Origin: an uncultured Mediterraneibacter sp. | GTDB taxonomy: Bacteria > Bacillota > Clostridia > Lachnospirales > Lachnospiraceae | Assembly: GCA_944377745.1 (NCBI GenBank) | Contig: CALWFV010000005.1 | Span: forward strand, 73,876 to 126,481 | Length of the DNA stretch: 52,606 nucleotides | Direction: 5' to 3' | Part shown: positions 18,321-26,939 of the stretch, piece after piece | How the letters are laid out: each line of letters starts with the position of its first letter | Numbering within the stretch: the stretch's first letter is position 1 | Position numbers and translations under genes: made by a program | The notes under the pieces: generated by a model | The model's input: only the letters and a program-made list of their open reading frames with translations | The model's database searches: none | Told to the model about the DNA's origin: nothing

Positions 18321-19880
18321 TTATTTCGCATAGTCTGTCGCCCGTGATTCACGGATCACATTTACCTTGATCTGTCCCGGATATTCCAGCTCAAACTCGA
18401 TCTGCTTTGCAATATCCCTGGCCAGAAGCACCATATCATCATCAGATACCTGGTCTGGAACTACCATAACACGAATCTCTCTTCCCGCCTGAATGGCAAA
18501 AGACTTCTCCACACCTTTAAACTGGTTGGTTATCTCTTCTAACTGTTTTAATCTGTTTGTATATGTTTCGATCGTTTCCCTTCTCGCGCCCGGTCTTGCC
18601 GCCGAGATCGTATCGGCCGCCTGGACCACACAGGCGATCAGGCTCTGGGGCTCGACATCACCGTGATGTGATTCCACAGCATTGATCACCGTTGCAGATT
18701 CTTTATATTTTCTACAGAGATCCGCACCGATCTGAATATGTGAACCTTCCACATCATGATCTATGGATTTTCCTATATCATGCAGAAGCCCTGCCCGCTT
18801 TGCGACTCTCACATCCAGCCCGATCTCGCCTGCAAGGAGTCCGGCGAGCTGGGCCACTTCGACGGAATGTTTCAGGGCATTCTGTCCGTAGCTTGTTCTG
18901 AACTTCATCCGCCCCAGAAGACGGATCAGTTCAGGATGGACGCCTGTTACACCCACTTCAAGGGCTGCGGCTTCTCCTTCCTCGCGGATCATGGAGTCGA
19001 CCTCCTTTTGTGCCTTCTCCACCATCTCTTCGATCCTTGCCGGATGGATCCTTCCATCCACGATCAGCCGCTCAAGGGCGATCCTCGCCACTTCCCGGCG
19101 GATCGGATCAAATCCAGACAATACTACCGCTTCCGGAGTATCGTCAATAATGAGTTCGACACCGGTCAGCGTCTCGAGAGTCCGGATATTCCGGCCTTCT
19201 CTTCCGATGATCCTTCCCTTCATCTCATCACTGGGAAGCTGTACAACAGAGATCGTGGTCTCAGCCACATGGTCTGCAGCACAGCGCTGGATCGCATTGA
19301 CAACATATTCTTTTGCCTTTTTGTCAGCCTCTTCCTTTGCCTGCGTCTCCAGTTCTCTGATCATCCTCGCAGTGTCATGCTTAACATCTTCTTCAACAGT
19401 TTTCAACAGATATTCTTTTGCCTGTTCGGAGGTAAGTCTTGAGATTCGTTCAAGTTCCTGTACACGTTTCCGACTAAGTTCTTCTACCTTCGCTTCGCGC
19501 TGACGCAGCTGTTCTTCCTTGGACGTCATCTTATTCTCTCTGTGTTCAAGAACATCCGATCGCTTTTCAACCGCTTCTTCTTTTGCAAGCACTCTTTTTT
19601 CGTAGCGCTGCAGCTCTGCTCTTCTTTCCTTCGTCTCTTTCTCAAGATCGTTCTTTGTCTTGATGGACTCCTCTTTTACTTCGAGAAGAGCTTCTTTCTT
19701 CGTTGTCTCCGCAGTTTTCACAGCATCGTCGATAATTTCCCGCGCTCTGCTCTCCGCATTTCCAATCTTGCTCTGGGCATTTTTCTTCAGATTGGAAATC
19801 GTCGCAAAGTGGGTAATAATCCCGACTATCAACGCGAGGGCTACAGCAATGCCTATACATACACCTAGACTTAATTGCAC
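18321..19880 (-). CDS. rny: Ribonuclease Y
   Basis: A 519-residue membrane-anchored endoribonuclease that starts mRNA decay. Order: an N-terminal membrane helix (about 4-25), a long charged coiled coil (about 30-180, rich in KKE and EE repeats), a KH RNA-binding domain (about 205-270, with [12 protein letters not shown]), and an HD domain containing [12 protein letters not shown]. Length matches the family. Translation begins with GTG seven bases after a perfect AGGAGG. Between recX and rny are about 80 AT-rich bases, so it may have its own promoter. A weak terminator follows. Confidence 0.96.
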   Translation of the reverse strand: MQLSLGVCIGIAVALALIVGIITHFATISNLKKNAQSKIGNAESRAREIIDDAVKTAETTKKEALLEVKEESIKTKNDLEKETKERRAELQRYEKRVLAKEEAVEKRSDVLEHRENKMTSKEEQLRQREAKVEELSRKRVQELERISRLTSEQAKEYLLKTVEEDVKHDTARMIRELETQAKEEADKKAKEYVVNAIQRCAADHVAETTISVVQLPSDEMKGRIIGREGRNIRTLETLTGVELIIDDTPEAVVLSGFDPIRREVARIALERLIVDGRIHPARIEEMVEKAQKEVDSMIREEGEAAALEVGVTGVHPELIRLLGRMKFRTSYGQNALKHSVEVAQLAGLLAGEIGLDVRVAKRAGLLHDIGKSIDHDVEGSHIQIGADLCRKYKESATVINAVESHHGDVEPQSLIACVVQAADTISAARPGARRETIETYTNRLKQLEEITNQFKGVEKSFAIQAGREIRVMVVPDQVSDDDMVLLARDIAKQIEFELEYPGQIKVNVIRESRATDYAK

Positions 19881-19961
19881 AGGAGCACCTCCTTATTTAA
19901 TTTTCATTGTACATATTATTTAAATACAACAGTTAAATTTTATACTGTTTTCACAACAATG

Positions 19962-20576
19962 TCAAGCATCCTCACTATAATTTTGTATTACTTGACGGAC
20001 GGTCTCGTACCCGAATCCTTTTCGCCCCAGATAAGCGCAGATTTTCCGCAGTTTGTCCTCATCGGCGCTGTCCGGATCGAACTTTTTTTTCCTCAGGAGA
20101 GCCGCGGCGGCAGCCTGCTCATCTTCCTCCCCGTAACAGATCTCAAACGCTGCCTCGATCTGCTCTGAAGGAACCCCCTTCTGCGCCAGCAGAGCGCGGA
20201 TCTCCTTTCTGCTCTTTAAGTTCTTCCGGCTCCTGACAAAATTCTCCGCGAAACGTCCGTCGTCCAGATATCCGAAGGAGCGGACATACTCCACCGCTCC
20301 TTCAACAGCCTTTTCCGGATACATGGCTCTGCGCAGCTTTTCACGCAGCCCGGCCTCTGTCCGGTCCATATCTTCTAAAAGGTGCATCGCATAAAGCTTA
20401 GCCCTTTTCAGGACAACCTCCCTCTCTATCTTTTCCACAGTATCGCCGGTGAGTTCCTCTCCCTCCCTGACCCCGTATCTGGAAAGTTCTCCTTTATAGA
20501 GCACAAAAGCGAACTCACCGTCAAGCCAGACTCTGTATTTTGTCCTGGTACAGGCCTCTGTTTTCGTGACGATCAT
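19962..20576 (-). CDS. recX: RecX-family RecA regulator
   Basis: A 204-residue, highly charged helical protein with three RecX repeats. Recognisable parts are the N-terminal WLDGEFAFVLYKGELSRYG, the segment RAKLYAMHLLEDMDRTEAGLREKL, the central FGYLDDGRFAENFV and the C-terminal GRKGFGYETVRQVI. RecX proteins cap or inhibit RecA filaments. It begins 40 bases after recA on the same strand, the usual recA-recX pairing, so it should share SOS control. A GAGGAGGAG tract lies upstream of the ATG. Confidence 0.9.
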   Translation of the reverse strand: MIVTKTEACTRTKYRVWLDGEFAFVLYKGELSRYGVREGEELTGDTVEKIEREVVLKRAKLYAMHLLEDMDRTEAGLREKLRRAMYPEKAVEGAVEYVRSFGYLDDGRFAENFVRSRKNLKSRKEIRALLAQKGVPSEQIEAAFEICYGEEDEQAAAAALLRKKKFDPDSADEDKLRKICAYLGRKGFGYETVRQVIQNYSEDA

Positions 20577-20616
20577 CCTCTGTGCTCCTCCTCTATCCGT
20601 ATGTCTCTCATCCGGA

Positions 20617-21717
20617 TCACGCTTCTTTCTTCGGCGCCTTCTCCGGCTTCAGTTTCAGGTCACTTCCCGCTTCTTCTTTCTTCCCGGCCGGTACAGGTTC
20701 CTTTGTGTCCTCCCCATCGGAAAGGCTGTAATGGGCTCTTACTTTTTTGTCCAGTTCCTCCATCACTTCCGGATGGGATTCCAGATACGCCTTTGCGTTC
20801 TCACGGCCCTGTCCGATCTTCTCCCCCTCATACGCGTACCAGGCACCGCTCTTCTTGACCAGATCGATTCCTGCTGCCAGATCCAGGATATCACCTGCTC
20901 TTGAAATCCCTTTTCCGAACATAATATCAAACTCCGCCTCTTTAAACGGCGGGGCGATCTTGTTCTTGACGATCTTGATTCTCGTCCTGTTTCCCACCAT
21001 CTCTCCACTCTGTTTAAGCGTCTCGATTCTTCTCACATCCATACGGACCGAAGCATAGAACTTCAGGGCGCGTCCTCCGGTCGTCGTCTCCGGATTTCCA
21101 AACATAACGCCCACCTTCTCTCGGAGCTGGTTGATAAAGATCACGATACAGTTGGACTTGCTGATCACCGGGGTCAGCTTCCTGAGTGCCTGCGACATGA
21201 GCCTTGCCTGAAGTCCCACATGACTGTCTCCCATATCCCCCTCGATCTCCTGTCTCGGGACCAGAGCCGCAACAGAATCAATGACGATGATATCGATCGC
21301 TCCGGAGCGGACCATCGTCTCCGCAATTTCCAGAGCCTGATCTCCGCTGTCGGGCTGAGAAATATAAAGTTCGTCTATATCCACACCGATGTTCTTCGCG
21401 TACACCGGATCCAGCGCATGCTCCGCATCGATGAACCCCGCGATACCGCCCCGCTTCTGCACCTCCGCGATCATATGGAGAGCCACCGTCGTCTTACCAC
21501 TGGACTCCGGGCCATACACTTCTATCACACGTCCCTTGGGCACGCCTCCCAGTCCCAGCGCCAGATCCAGGCTCAGACATCCGGTGGGCACCGTCTCCAC
21601 CACGACATGCGCGCCGGACTCCCCCAGTCTCATGACTGTTCCTTTTCCAAAATCCTTTTCGAGTTTCGCGATCGCCGCATCAAGAGCTTTTTTCTTCTCT
21701 TCGTTATTATTTGCCAT
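20617..21717 (-). CDS. recA: Recombinase RecA
   Basis: A 366-residue recombinase for homologous pairing and SOS induction. Walker A is GPESSGKTT (69-77), with [15 protein letters not shown] and the LLIVIDS-like Walker [11 protein letters not shown]. The DNA-binding loops [19 protein letters not shown] and [20 protein letters not shown] are intact. The acidic and basic C-terminal tail is longer than in E. coli, with [20 protein letters not shown] precedes the ATG. A Gram-positive LexA box and a TTGACA lie directly upstream, and recX follows. Confidence 0.98.
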   Translation of the reverse strand: MANNNEEKKKALDAAIAKLEKDFGKGTVMRLGESGAHVVVETVPTGCLSLDLALGLGGVPKGRVIEVYGPESSGKTTVALHMIAEVQKRGGIAGFIDAEHALDPVYAKNIGVDIDELYISQPDSGDQALEIAETMVRSGAIDIIVIDSVAALVPRQEIEGDMGDSHVGLQARLMSQALRKLTPVISKSNCIVIFINQLREKVGVMFGNPETTTGGRALKFYASVRMDVRRIETLKQSGEMVGNRTRIKIVKNKIAPPFKEAEFDIMFGKGISRAGDILDLAAGIDLVKKSGAWYAYEGEKIGQGRENAKAYLESHPEVMEELDKKVRAHYSLSDGEDTKEPVPAGKKEEAGSDLKLKPEKAPKKEA

Positions 21718-21742
21718 AATATATGTTCTCCTTCTTGTATAC

Positions 21743-21756
21743 CGAACAGTTGTTCG
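21743..21756. promoter_or_regulatory. LexA (SOS) box of recA-recX
   Basis: CGAACAGTTGTTCG fits the Gram-positive LexA consensus GAAC-N4-GTTC as a near-perfect palindrome. It lies 8 bases downstream of the proximal TATAAT, over the expected transcription start, so LexA binding would block transcription until DNA damage. Confidence 0.85.
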
Positions 21757-21764
21757 TGTACTCT

Positions 21765-21796
21765 ATTATACTATTATACTTATCCTGAAATGTCAA
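21765..21796 (-). promoter_or_regulatory. recA promoter region with two TATAAT boxes
   Basis: TTGACA (complement of 21791-21796) is followed by two perfect TATAAT hexamers (complements of 21773-21778 and 21765-21770). Their spacings, 12 and 20 bases, are both non-standard; a TAGTAT at 17 bases lies between them. The active -10 cannot be decided by eye. Confidence 0.55.
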
Positions 21797-21884
21797 CTAA
21801 ATTTTCCATTCATTTTCAGCCTCTTTTCATAGGCATCCCCCCTGTTCTCTCATGCACTGTCACATGCTCTTCATACACTTTTTA

Positions 21885-21996
21885 CTGTGGATCCAGCTCC
21901 GATCCTGGAGCACTGAATAAATCAGGACGCCTTTGCGGCGCAAATGAAAGCAGCGGTAAGAACACCGCCGGTATCAACAGTTAAAGAGTACCACAG
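21885..21996. other. Structured intergenic region, possible non-coding RNA
   Basis: The spacer 21797-22002 has no convincing gene. Within it CTGTGG (21885-21890) pairs with CCACAG (21991-21996), enclosing three short perfect hairpins: GCTCC/GGAGC (21896-21900, 21907-21911), CGCC/GGCG (21928-21931, 21937-21940) and GCGGT/ACCGC (21953-21957, 21964-21968). An ACTG/CAGT pair can close the latter two. Such a multibranch fold could be an RNA, on either strand, but the stems are short and I match it to no known family. Confidence 0.3.
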
Positions 21997-22002
21997 AACA
22001 GC

Positions 22003-22022
22003 GGGGAATGCAAGCATTCCCC
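22003..22022 (-). terminator. Hairpin after the histidine phosphatase gene
   Basis: GGGGAATGC (22003-22011) and GCATTCCCC (22014-22022) form a strong perfect stem ten bases after the minus-strand stop codon. A U tract is lacking on the minus strand, so it may end transcription only weakly. Confidence 0.5.
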
Positions 22023-22031
22023 GTATCCTTC

Positions 22032-22676
22032 TCACACCGTCTTCCATTTTCTTACTTTTTCCCGGTAATAGATCACGCCCTCCTTTACTATGGACGCGCA
22101 GCCGTCATGTACCTCGACCATGGTCACGGAGCAGTTCGGCGGAACTTCATCCTCCCAGAATCCCGCAACATTCACATTCCCCCTGATCCGGTTGAGCATA
22201 GCCGTCATCGCGGCGCCGTGGGTGGAGATAAGGATGTTTTTGTCCGCCAGATCTCTGCAGCTGCACAGCTCCTCCAAGAACCGCCCGGTCCTTTCATAGA
22301 GTTCCTCCACGCTCTCTGCTCCTTCCGGCGGGACATAGGACGCTGTATCCGTAAAAAAAAGATTGAACTCATCGCTTCCTGGCTCCTTCTGTTCCCCTCC
22401 GCTGTGGATTCCTTCATAGATTCCAAATCCGATCTCCTGGATTCTGGGCTCGTCCAAAAGCGGGATTTTTCTCCCCTTCAGGATGATCTCCGCCGTCTCC
22501 CTCGCCCGCTTCAGCGGACTTGTATATCCCATGTCCAACGGTATGTCTTTCATCCCTTCCGCCGTCTCTTCCGTCAGATGGCGCCCATATTCATTTAAGG
22601 GAATGTCCGTATGTCCCTGGACCTTTTTCTGCCGGTTCCAGTCCGTCTCCCCGTGTCTTACAATATACAGCTTCAT
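22032..22676 (-). CDS. Histidine phosphatase family protein (phosphoglycerate mutase-like)
   Basis: A 214-residue member of the branch-1 histidine phosphatases. The N-terminal YIVRHGETDWN carries the catalytic His9 in the RHG motif. SPLKRARETAEII gives the second phosphate-pocket Arg, Glu-rich segments supply the acid, and LISTHGAAMTAML gives the second His. Members act on sugar phosphates, nucleotide precursors or cobalamin intermediates; which applies here is not visible. It is not a glycolytic enzyme by context, since gpmI is present. AAAGGAG lies nine bases before the ATG. It stands alone, divergent from luxS. Confidence 0.85.
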   Translation of the reverse strand: MKLYIVRHGETDWNRQKKVQGHTDIPLNEYGRHLTEETAEGMKDIPLDMGYTSPLKRARETAEIILKGRKIPLLDEPRIQEIGFGIYEGIHSGGEQKEPGSDEFNLFFTDTASYVPPEGAESVEELYERTGRFLEELCSCRDLADKNILISTHGAAMTAMLNRIRGNVNVAGFWEDEVPPNCSVTMVEVHDGCASIVKEGVIYYREKVRKWKTV

Positions 22677-22774
22677 GTCTTTGATCTCCTTTCCGGCTGA
22701 TAAATCATGACCGATCTTGCACTTTACGCAGTAACAAGTATATTCATTTCCTCCGGCAGCGTCAACTGCCGTGC

Positions 22775-22803
22775 TTGCCAGCCGGCATCTCAGGCGATAT
22801 AAT
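22775..22803 (+). promoter_or_regulatory. luxS promoter
   Basis: TTGCCA (22775-22780), a 17-base spacer and a perfect TATAAT (22798-22803). The leader to the luxS ATG is about 65 bases, too short for a SAM riboswitch. Confidence 0.7.
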
Positions 22804-22873
22804 AGATACGGCGGGATCTGAAACAGATCTGCCAGACCCCTTTTGTCAGGGAAAAGAAAGGAATGATATAATC

Positions 22874-23359
22874 ATGGAAATGAAAAAGATCACCAGCTTC
22901 ACGGTGGACCACATCCGTCTGGTCCCGGGACTGTATGTGTCCAGAAAAGACCGGGCAGGGGATGCCGTCATCACAACTTTTGACATCCGTGTGACCAGCC
23001 CCAACGACGAACCGGTCATGAATACGGCGGAGGTGCACACCATCGAGCATCTGGGTGCCACCTTCCTGAGGAACCACGAGAAATACGCGGATTCTGTGCT
23101 GTATTTCGGACCGATGGGATGCCGCACCGGATTCTACCTTCTTCTGGCGGGAGACTATTCCTCCGTCGACATCGTCCCTCTTATGAAGGAGATGTTCACA
23201 TTTATCGCCGGTTATGACGGGGAGATCCCGGGAGCTGCGGCAAAGGACTGCGGCAACTATCTGGATATGAACCTTCCCATGGCAAGATACATGGCAAAGC
23301 GTTACCTGAAGGACGTGCTGACTGACATCCAGGACAGCCAGCTCTACTATCCGGAATAA
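22874..23359 (+). CDS. luxS: S-ribosylhomocysteine lyase LuxS
   Basis: A 161-residue metalloenzyme that splits S-ribosylhomocysteine into homocysteine and the precursor of autoinducer-2, in the activated methyl cycle. Metal ligands His55 and His59 are in HTIEHLGATFLR and Cys126 in AAKDCGNYL. The catalytic Cys83 is in GPMGCRTGFYL. I start at the ATG at 22874 because AAAGGA lies upstream and the protein then has family length. The frame stays open 33 codons further, but that part overlaps the promoter. No mtn/pfs gene is adjacent. A long bidirectional terminator follows. Confidence 0.96.
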   Translation: MEMKKITSFTVDHIRLVPGLYVSRKDRAGDAVITTFDIRVTSPNDEPVMNTAEVHTIEHLGATFLRNHEKYADSVLYFGPMGCRTGFYLLLAGDYSSVDIVPLMKEMFTFIAGYDGEIPGAAAKDCGNYLDMNLPMARYMAKRYLKDVLTDIQDSQLYYPE

Positions 23360-23394
23360 CATGCCCCTGCCGGAACAGAGGTGAAACAAGAAGA

Positions 23395-23468
23395 GACCGG
23401 GAGAGGTCATCCTGTGCCGACAGTCTCCGCCTTTGTGCGGTTTCTGTCAGCCGGTGCCTCTCCCGGTC
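23395..23468. terminator. Long bidirectional terminator between luxS and the DUF5662 gene
   Basis: Perfect 12-bp arms GACCGGGAGAGG (23395-23406) and CCTCTCCCGGTC (23457-23468). Inner arms GACAG/CTGTC and CCGC/GCGG extend the hairpin. Pyrimidine-rich tails follow on both strands, so it can stop both convergent transcripts. Confidence 0.75.
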
Positions 23469-23484
23469 CTTATTTCACAGCGCC

Positions 23485-24024
23485 TCATCTGCTCCTTTTT
23501 TTCAACACTTCTTTTCTGATATAGCGGTAAGTCGTCTCCTCCCCTTCCTGGGCGAGCATGTGCAGAAGTTTCTCCAGCAGTTCTCTGGTCTCCGGATGCA
23601 TCAGGTCTCCCGCCTTTCCCCTGTCATAATACTCAAGAGGATCCCTGTCCGTATACTGACCCCTGCGGTAGACCTTGCTCGCGGCAATGCGGTCCAGGAA
23701 CATCTCAACCACATATTTTACAGGCATCTTCATCCCGATCAGCCTTCCGCTCCCGTCCATGCTGTAGTCGATCCAGTATTCATAATGGTGACGATTCCTC
23801 CCCTTGTGATGGAGCCAGGCAGTGGAGTAACCTCTTTCCTCCCGCTCCGCATTGTTCGGGCTTCTCGTCCCCTGGTAATATCTGCATCCCACCCGGAATT
23901 CTGTCCAACTGTACTTGGACAGATCATGACAGATCCCCTGTCTGTACAGTCCGACACGGAAGCACTCTTTCATGACCAGTATTTTATGTTTCGTAATCGT
24001 ACAGAAATGTCTGACTGCCTTCAT
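23485..24024 (-). CDS. DUF5662-family protein
   Basis: A 179-residue soluble protein that I recognise as DUF5662-like. It is rich in His, Tyr and Arg. Conserved-looking blocks are CHDLSKYSWTEF (about 31-42) and the His cluster WLHHKGRNRHHYEYWIDY (about 70-87), followed by DRIAASKVY and HPETRELLEKLL. The His and Asp pattern suggests a metal site of HD-like type, but the activity is unknown. The start ATG has only a weak AGAGAG upstream and comes 15 bases after the GH13-like gene, so it is probably translated from the same message as the binding lipoprotein and GH13-like protein. Confidence 0.75.
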   Translation of the reverse strand: MKAVRHFCTITKHKILVMKECFRVGLYRQGICHDLSKYSWTEFRVGCRYYQGTRSPNNAEREERGYSTAWLHHKGRNRHHYEYWIDYSMDGSGRLIGMKMPVKYVVEMFLDRIAASKVYRRGQYTDRDPLEYYDRGKAGDLMHPETRELLEKLLHMLAQEGEETTYRYIRKEVLKKRSR

Positions 24025-24039
24025 TTTTCTCTCTGATCT

Positions 24040-25743
24040 CTATCTGCTCACGAGCAGTGAAATACTTCTCTCCTTCAATTCAATACTTTTCTGCTCCTCC
24101 AGAAGTTCCGGTTCTTTGAGGAGCCCTTCTGCCGTCGTCCCGGCAAGGTACCACTTTTTCCCTTTTCCCGGAGACGGAAGCGCGAACCGGTGCGGGATCC
24201 AGTGCATGTTGTAGGCGATAAAGCACGCCTCGTCTTTCTCGTCCGCAGCAGCATAAAGAACCCCCAGCTGGCGGCTCGCCACATCCGTCATCGCCCTCCA
24301 CGCATACTCCCCATGGTAGGAGACGTCCGGCATACCGCAGCCGCTGCGGTCCATTCCTTTGAGTTTCTCTTCCCTGTGCAGACACTTGTGTTCCTTTCGG
24401 AAGCGGATCAGTTCCTTCACACGACAGAACAGGGAATCATCCGTCTTCAGGCGGTTCCAGTTCACCCAGGCAGTCTCGTTGTCCTGGCAGTAGACGTTAT
24501 TATTTCCCTTCTGAGAATTATAAAACTCGTCGCCGGCGAGGATACACGGAGTCCCCTGGGATGTAAACAGGAGCGTGAACGCATTCCTCACCTGATTTTT
24601 CCGAAGCGCCATGACTGCCTTTTTCCTGCTGGGGCCTTCCGCGCCGCAGTTCCAGCTGTAATTGAAATCAGGCCCGTCCTGATTTCTCTCCCCGTTCGCC
24701 TCATTGTGCTTTCCGTCATAGGATACCAGATCCCAGAGCGTGAATCCGGTATGCCCGGTGATATAGTCGCACTTCCCGTCGCAGGCAGAATTTCTCCCCA
24801 GCGCCCACATCACATCGCCGACCATATTCTCGTCTCCTTTGAGGAAACGGCGCATGACATTCTGATAGCCGTCGTCTTTCTGCATCAGTTTGACATCCTT
24901 GAGGAATGGATCTCTGCTCAGTATATCCCACGGAACATTATATGGATTTACTACAAAACCGTCTATGTGGTATTCGAACATATAGAATTTCAGACATTCC
25001 AGAACAGTCTGAACCGAAGTTTTTTCTCCAAAAGGCATCTCCAGCACCACTTCGATCCCCGCCTCATGGCATGCCCGCACCATATCTTTGAGTTCCACGG
25101 ATGCGCTCTTTCCCGCCGCGTAGGAATGCTTCGGCGCAAAATAGTACCCTTCTCCGTATCCCCAGTAGTTGATATGTCCGTTTACACACTCCTCGAACTC
25201 ATAGACCGGCATACACTGGATCTGATTGATTCCCAGCGCCTTCAGATAAGGGATCTTCTCCACGACCCCGAGGAATGTCCCCTTGTGGCGGACTTTCGAC
25301 GAGCTGTGCTTTGTAAATCCCCTGACGTGAAGACTGTAAGCAATCACGTCACTCCACGGGATGTGCATTCTCTTATCCCCATTCCAGTCATAATCTGAGG
25401 TGACGATCCTGCCCCGGATCTCATGTTCCTGGAGATTTTCCCGTATTCCAAACGCTTTTTTCCCGGCAATCTCCTTCACATAAGGATCCATGCACACTTT
25501 TTTATCGATCCTGTAATTATATTCATATCTGCCAATGTTCTTTCCCTCAACAGAGAGATATCTTACCTCGCCTACGCCCTCTTCCTCCGGCATCTCAAAC
25601 GTATGTTCCGGGGTGGTCCTGCCAGCCCTGTACAAAAGCAGTTCGCATTTCTGTCCTTTTGGGACCTGTACCGCAAAATTAACTCTGTCTTTCTCTGCAT
25701 ATGCCCCGAAAGGCTGCGGGCTACCTTCTTTTTTTATCATCAT
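24040..25743 (-). CDS. GH13 alpha-amylase-family protein, GlgX/isoamylase-like, apparently catalytically dead
   Basis: A 567-residue protein with an N-terminal CBM48-like beta domain (about 8-95), a barrel (about 120-460) and a C-terminal beta domain. The overall match is to glycogen debranching enzymes: INYWGYGEGYYFAPKHSYAA (191-210) and LVSYDGKHNEANGERNQDG (339-357) are nearly diagnostic. All three catalytic positions are changed. The nucleophile Asp of DGFRFD is Asn266 (DGFVVN), the acid/base Glu of KLIAEPW is Lys289 (KLMQKDD), and the stabilising Asp of the HDGF motif is Thr332 (HTGF). Region I is also altered (VVLEMPFGE). The frame is intact and well translated, so this is not decay but probably a carbohydrate-binding or sensing pseudoenzyme. 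It lies 12 bases after a sugar-binding lipoprotein gene. Confidence 0.8.
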   Translation of the reverse strand: MMIKKEGSPQPFGAYAEKDRVNFAVQVPKGQKCELLLYRAGRTTPEHTFEMPEEEGVGEVRYLSVEGKNIGRYEYNYRIDKKVCMDPYVKEIAGKKAFGIRENLQEHEIRGRIVTSDYDWNGDKRMHIPWSDVIAYSLHVRGFTKHSSSKVRHKGTFLGVVEKIPYLKALGINQIQCMPVYEFEECVNGHINYWGYGEGYYFAPKHSYAAGKSASVELKDMVRACHEAGIEVVLEMPFGEKTSVQTVLECLKFYMFEYHIDGFVVNPYNVPWDILSRDPFLKDVKLMQKDDGYQNVMRRFLKGDENMVGDVMWALGRNSACDGKCDYITGHTGFTLWDLVSYDGKHNEANGERNQDGPDFNYSWNCGAEGPSRKKAVMALRKNQVRNAFTLLFTSQGTPCILAGDEFYNSQKGNNNVYCQDNETAWVNWNRLKTDDSLFCRVKELIRFRKEHKCLHREEKLKGMDRSGCGMPDVSYHGEYAWRAMTDVASRQLGVLYAAADEKDEACFIAYNMHWIPHRFALPSPGKGKKWYLAGTTAEGLLKEPELLEEQKSIELKERSISLLVSR

Positions 25744-25755
25744 TTCAGTCCTTTC

Positions 25756-26760
25756 CTACTGCCAGCCGTCTGTTCCGTACATCCCCACATTCCCCCGGTC
25801 GATCAGGAATGTCTCCTCATATATCTCTTCCTCGTAAGCTCCTCCGTCAAGTATCGCCATTGCAGTTTCCACAGCCTTCTTTCCAATATTGATCGGAGAC
25901 TGTGCTCCCACGGCCTGCATAGGGCTGCTCAGATCAGCCAGCGCTGTCTTGATCCGGGGTGATCCGTCCACGCTGTATACGAGAATATCCTCATACTCTG
26001 TCTCCTCAAGCACGGAAAGAACCTGTACTGCCATCGGGTCATTCCCGCACATCACCGCATCAATCTGGGAGTCCTCCGCGAAAAGTTCTCTCAACTCAGA
26101 CTCCAGGGATTCCTCTCCCATGCCGGCATTGATCCTTGCAGCGACTTCAAATCCATCGTTGTAGATCGCCTCCTCAAATCCGGTGATCCTGTCGTTGATC
26201 GAACTCACAGAAGGTTTTTCCACGATCACGATCCTGCCTCCGTCAGCTCTCTGTTCTACCAGGTCCGAACCGCACACATAACCTGCGTTCTGGTTATCCG
26301 ACCCGATATATGCATCCACATACGCTGTATCCGCCACCCGTGTATCAAGATTGATGACCGGGATATCCGCCTCCTGCAGTTCCTCCAGCGCCGGGGCGAT
26401 TGCCTCCGCGTCCGCAGGACACAAAAACACAGCGTCTACCCCTGCCTCGATCAGCTCACTGATCTGGGTGATCTGCGTGTCCACGCTGCCTTCAGCATCT
26501 TTTACCATGATCCGGTTCCCCTGCTCCTCAAGCGAAGTCTTGATAGACTCTTTGAGCGTCTCGTAAAACGTGTCGGACATATCTGCAGAGCTGTATCCAA
26601 AAAGCAGCCCCGACTCCTGTTCCTCCTCCGGACCGCTCTCCTCTTCATCTGTTTCCACGACCGCATTATCCTCCGGCGTCCCTACATTTTTCTTGCATCC
26701 TGACAGCAGGAGACCTGCAAAGGCTGCTGTAAGGAACAGTAACAACACTCTTTTTTCCAT
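25756..26760 (-). CDS. Sugar-binding ABC-type lipoprotein (RbsB-like), without adjacent transporter genes
   Basis: A 334-residue secreted lipoprotein. The signal peptide ends in the lipobox LLLSGC (Cys22), then comes an acidic linker (about 28-52) and a periplasmic-binding fold of cluster B type. Segments such as ISELIEAGVDAVFLCPADAEA, INLDTRVADTAYVDAYIGSDN and DAVMCGNDPMAVQVL follow the ribose/galactose-binding pattern. Such proteins usually feed an ABC permease, but no permease or ATPase gene is next to it. Instead the GH13-like pseudoenzyme follows 12 bases downstream. AAGGAG precedes the ATG by seven bases. It has its own promoter. Confidence 0.87.
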   Translation of the reverse strand: MEKRVLLLFLTAAFAGLLLSGCKKNVGTPEDNAVVETDEEESGPEEEQESGLLFGYSSADMSDTFYETLKESIKTSLEEQGNRIMVKDAEGSVDTQITQISELIEAGVDAVFLCPADAEAIAPALEELQEADIPVINLDTRVADTAYVDAYIGSDNQNAGYVCGSDLVEQRADGGRIVIVEKPSVSSINDRITGFEEAIYNDGFEVAARINAGMGEESLESELRELFAEDSQIDAVMCGNDPMAVQVLSVLEETEYEDILVYSVDGSPRIKTALADLSSPMQAVGAQSPINIGKKAVETAMAILDGGAYEEEIYEETFLIDRGNVGMYGTDGWQ

Positions 26761-26806
26761 CTGTCTACTCCTTCTGCTGCGATATCCTTTTCGCGCTCAC
26801 ACTTCC

Positions 26807-26834
26807 ATTCTACCCGGTTTCGGTGGAATGTCAA
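26807..26834 (-). promoter_or_regulatory. Promoter of the binding lipoprotein / GH13-like / DUF5662 unit
   Basis: TTGACA (complement of 26829-26834), a 16-base spacer and TAGAAT (complement of 26807-26812). Confidence 0.65.
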
Positions 26835-26939
26835 TAACCGGTTCTCCAGGACAATCTTGCTTTTTTCCACACTTTTTGATAACATCTTAATGAAAATCCC
26901 TGTGGATCAAACAATCTAACTCCAAGGAGAAACTGTACT

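Noticed and set aside
22804-22873. SAM or other riboswitch before luxS
   Set aside because: The leader is about 65 bases and shows no conserved riboswitch core or terminator hairpin.
24190-25398. Long open frame on the plus strand opposite the GH13-like gene
   Set aside because: No domain pattern, no good ribosome site, and the minus-strand frame has unmistakable GH13 signatures. It is a by-product of codon bias. The same holds for 12429-13391 opposite mnmA, 21220-21984 opposite recA, 18756-19442 opposite rny and 33450-34181 opposite purB.
24040-25743. Calling the GH13-like gene a decaying pseudogene
   Set aside because: The frame is intact over 567 residues, non-catalytic family motifs are well kept, the ribosome site is good and it sits in a tight operon. 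Selected loss of catalysis fits better than decay.
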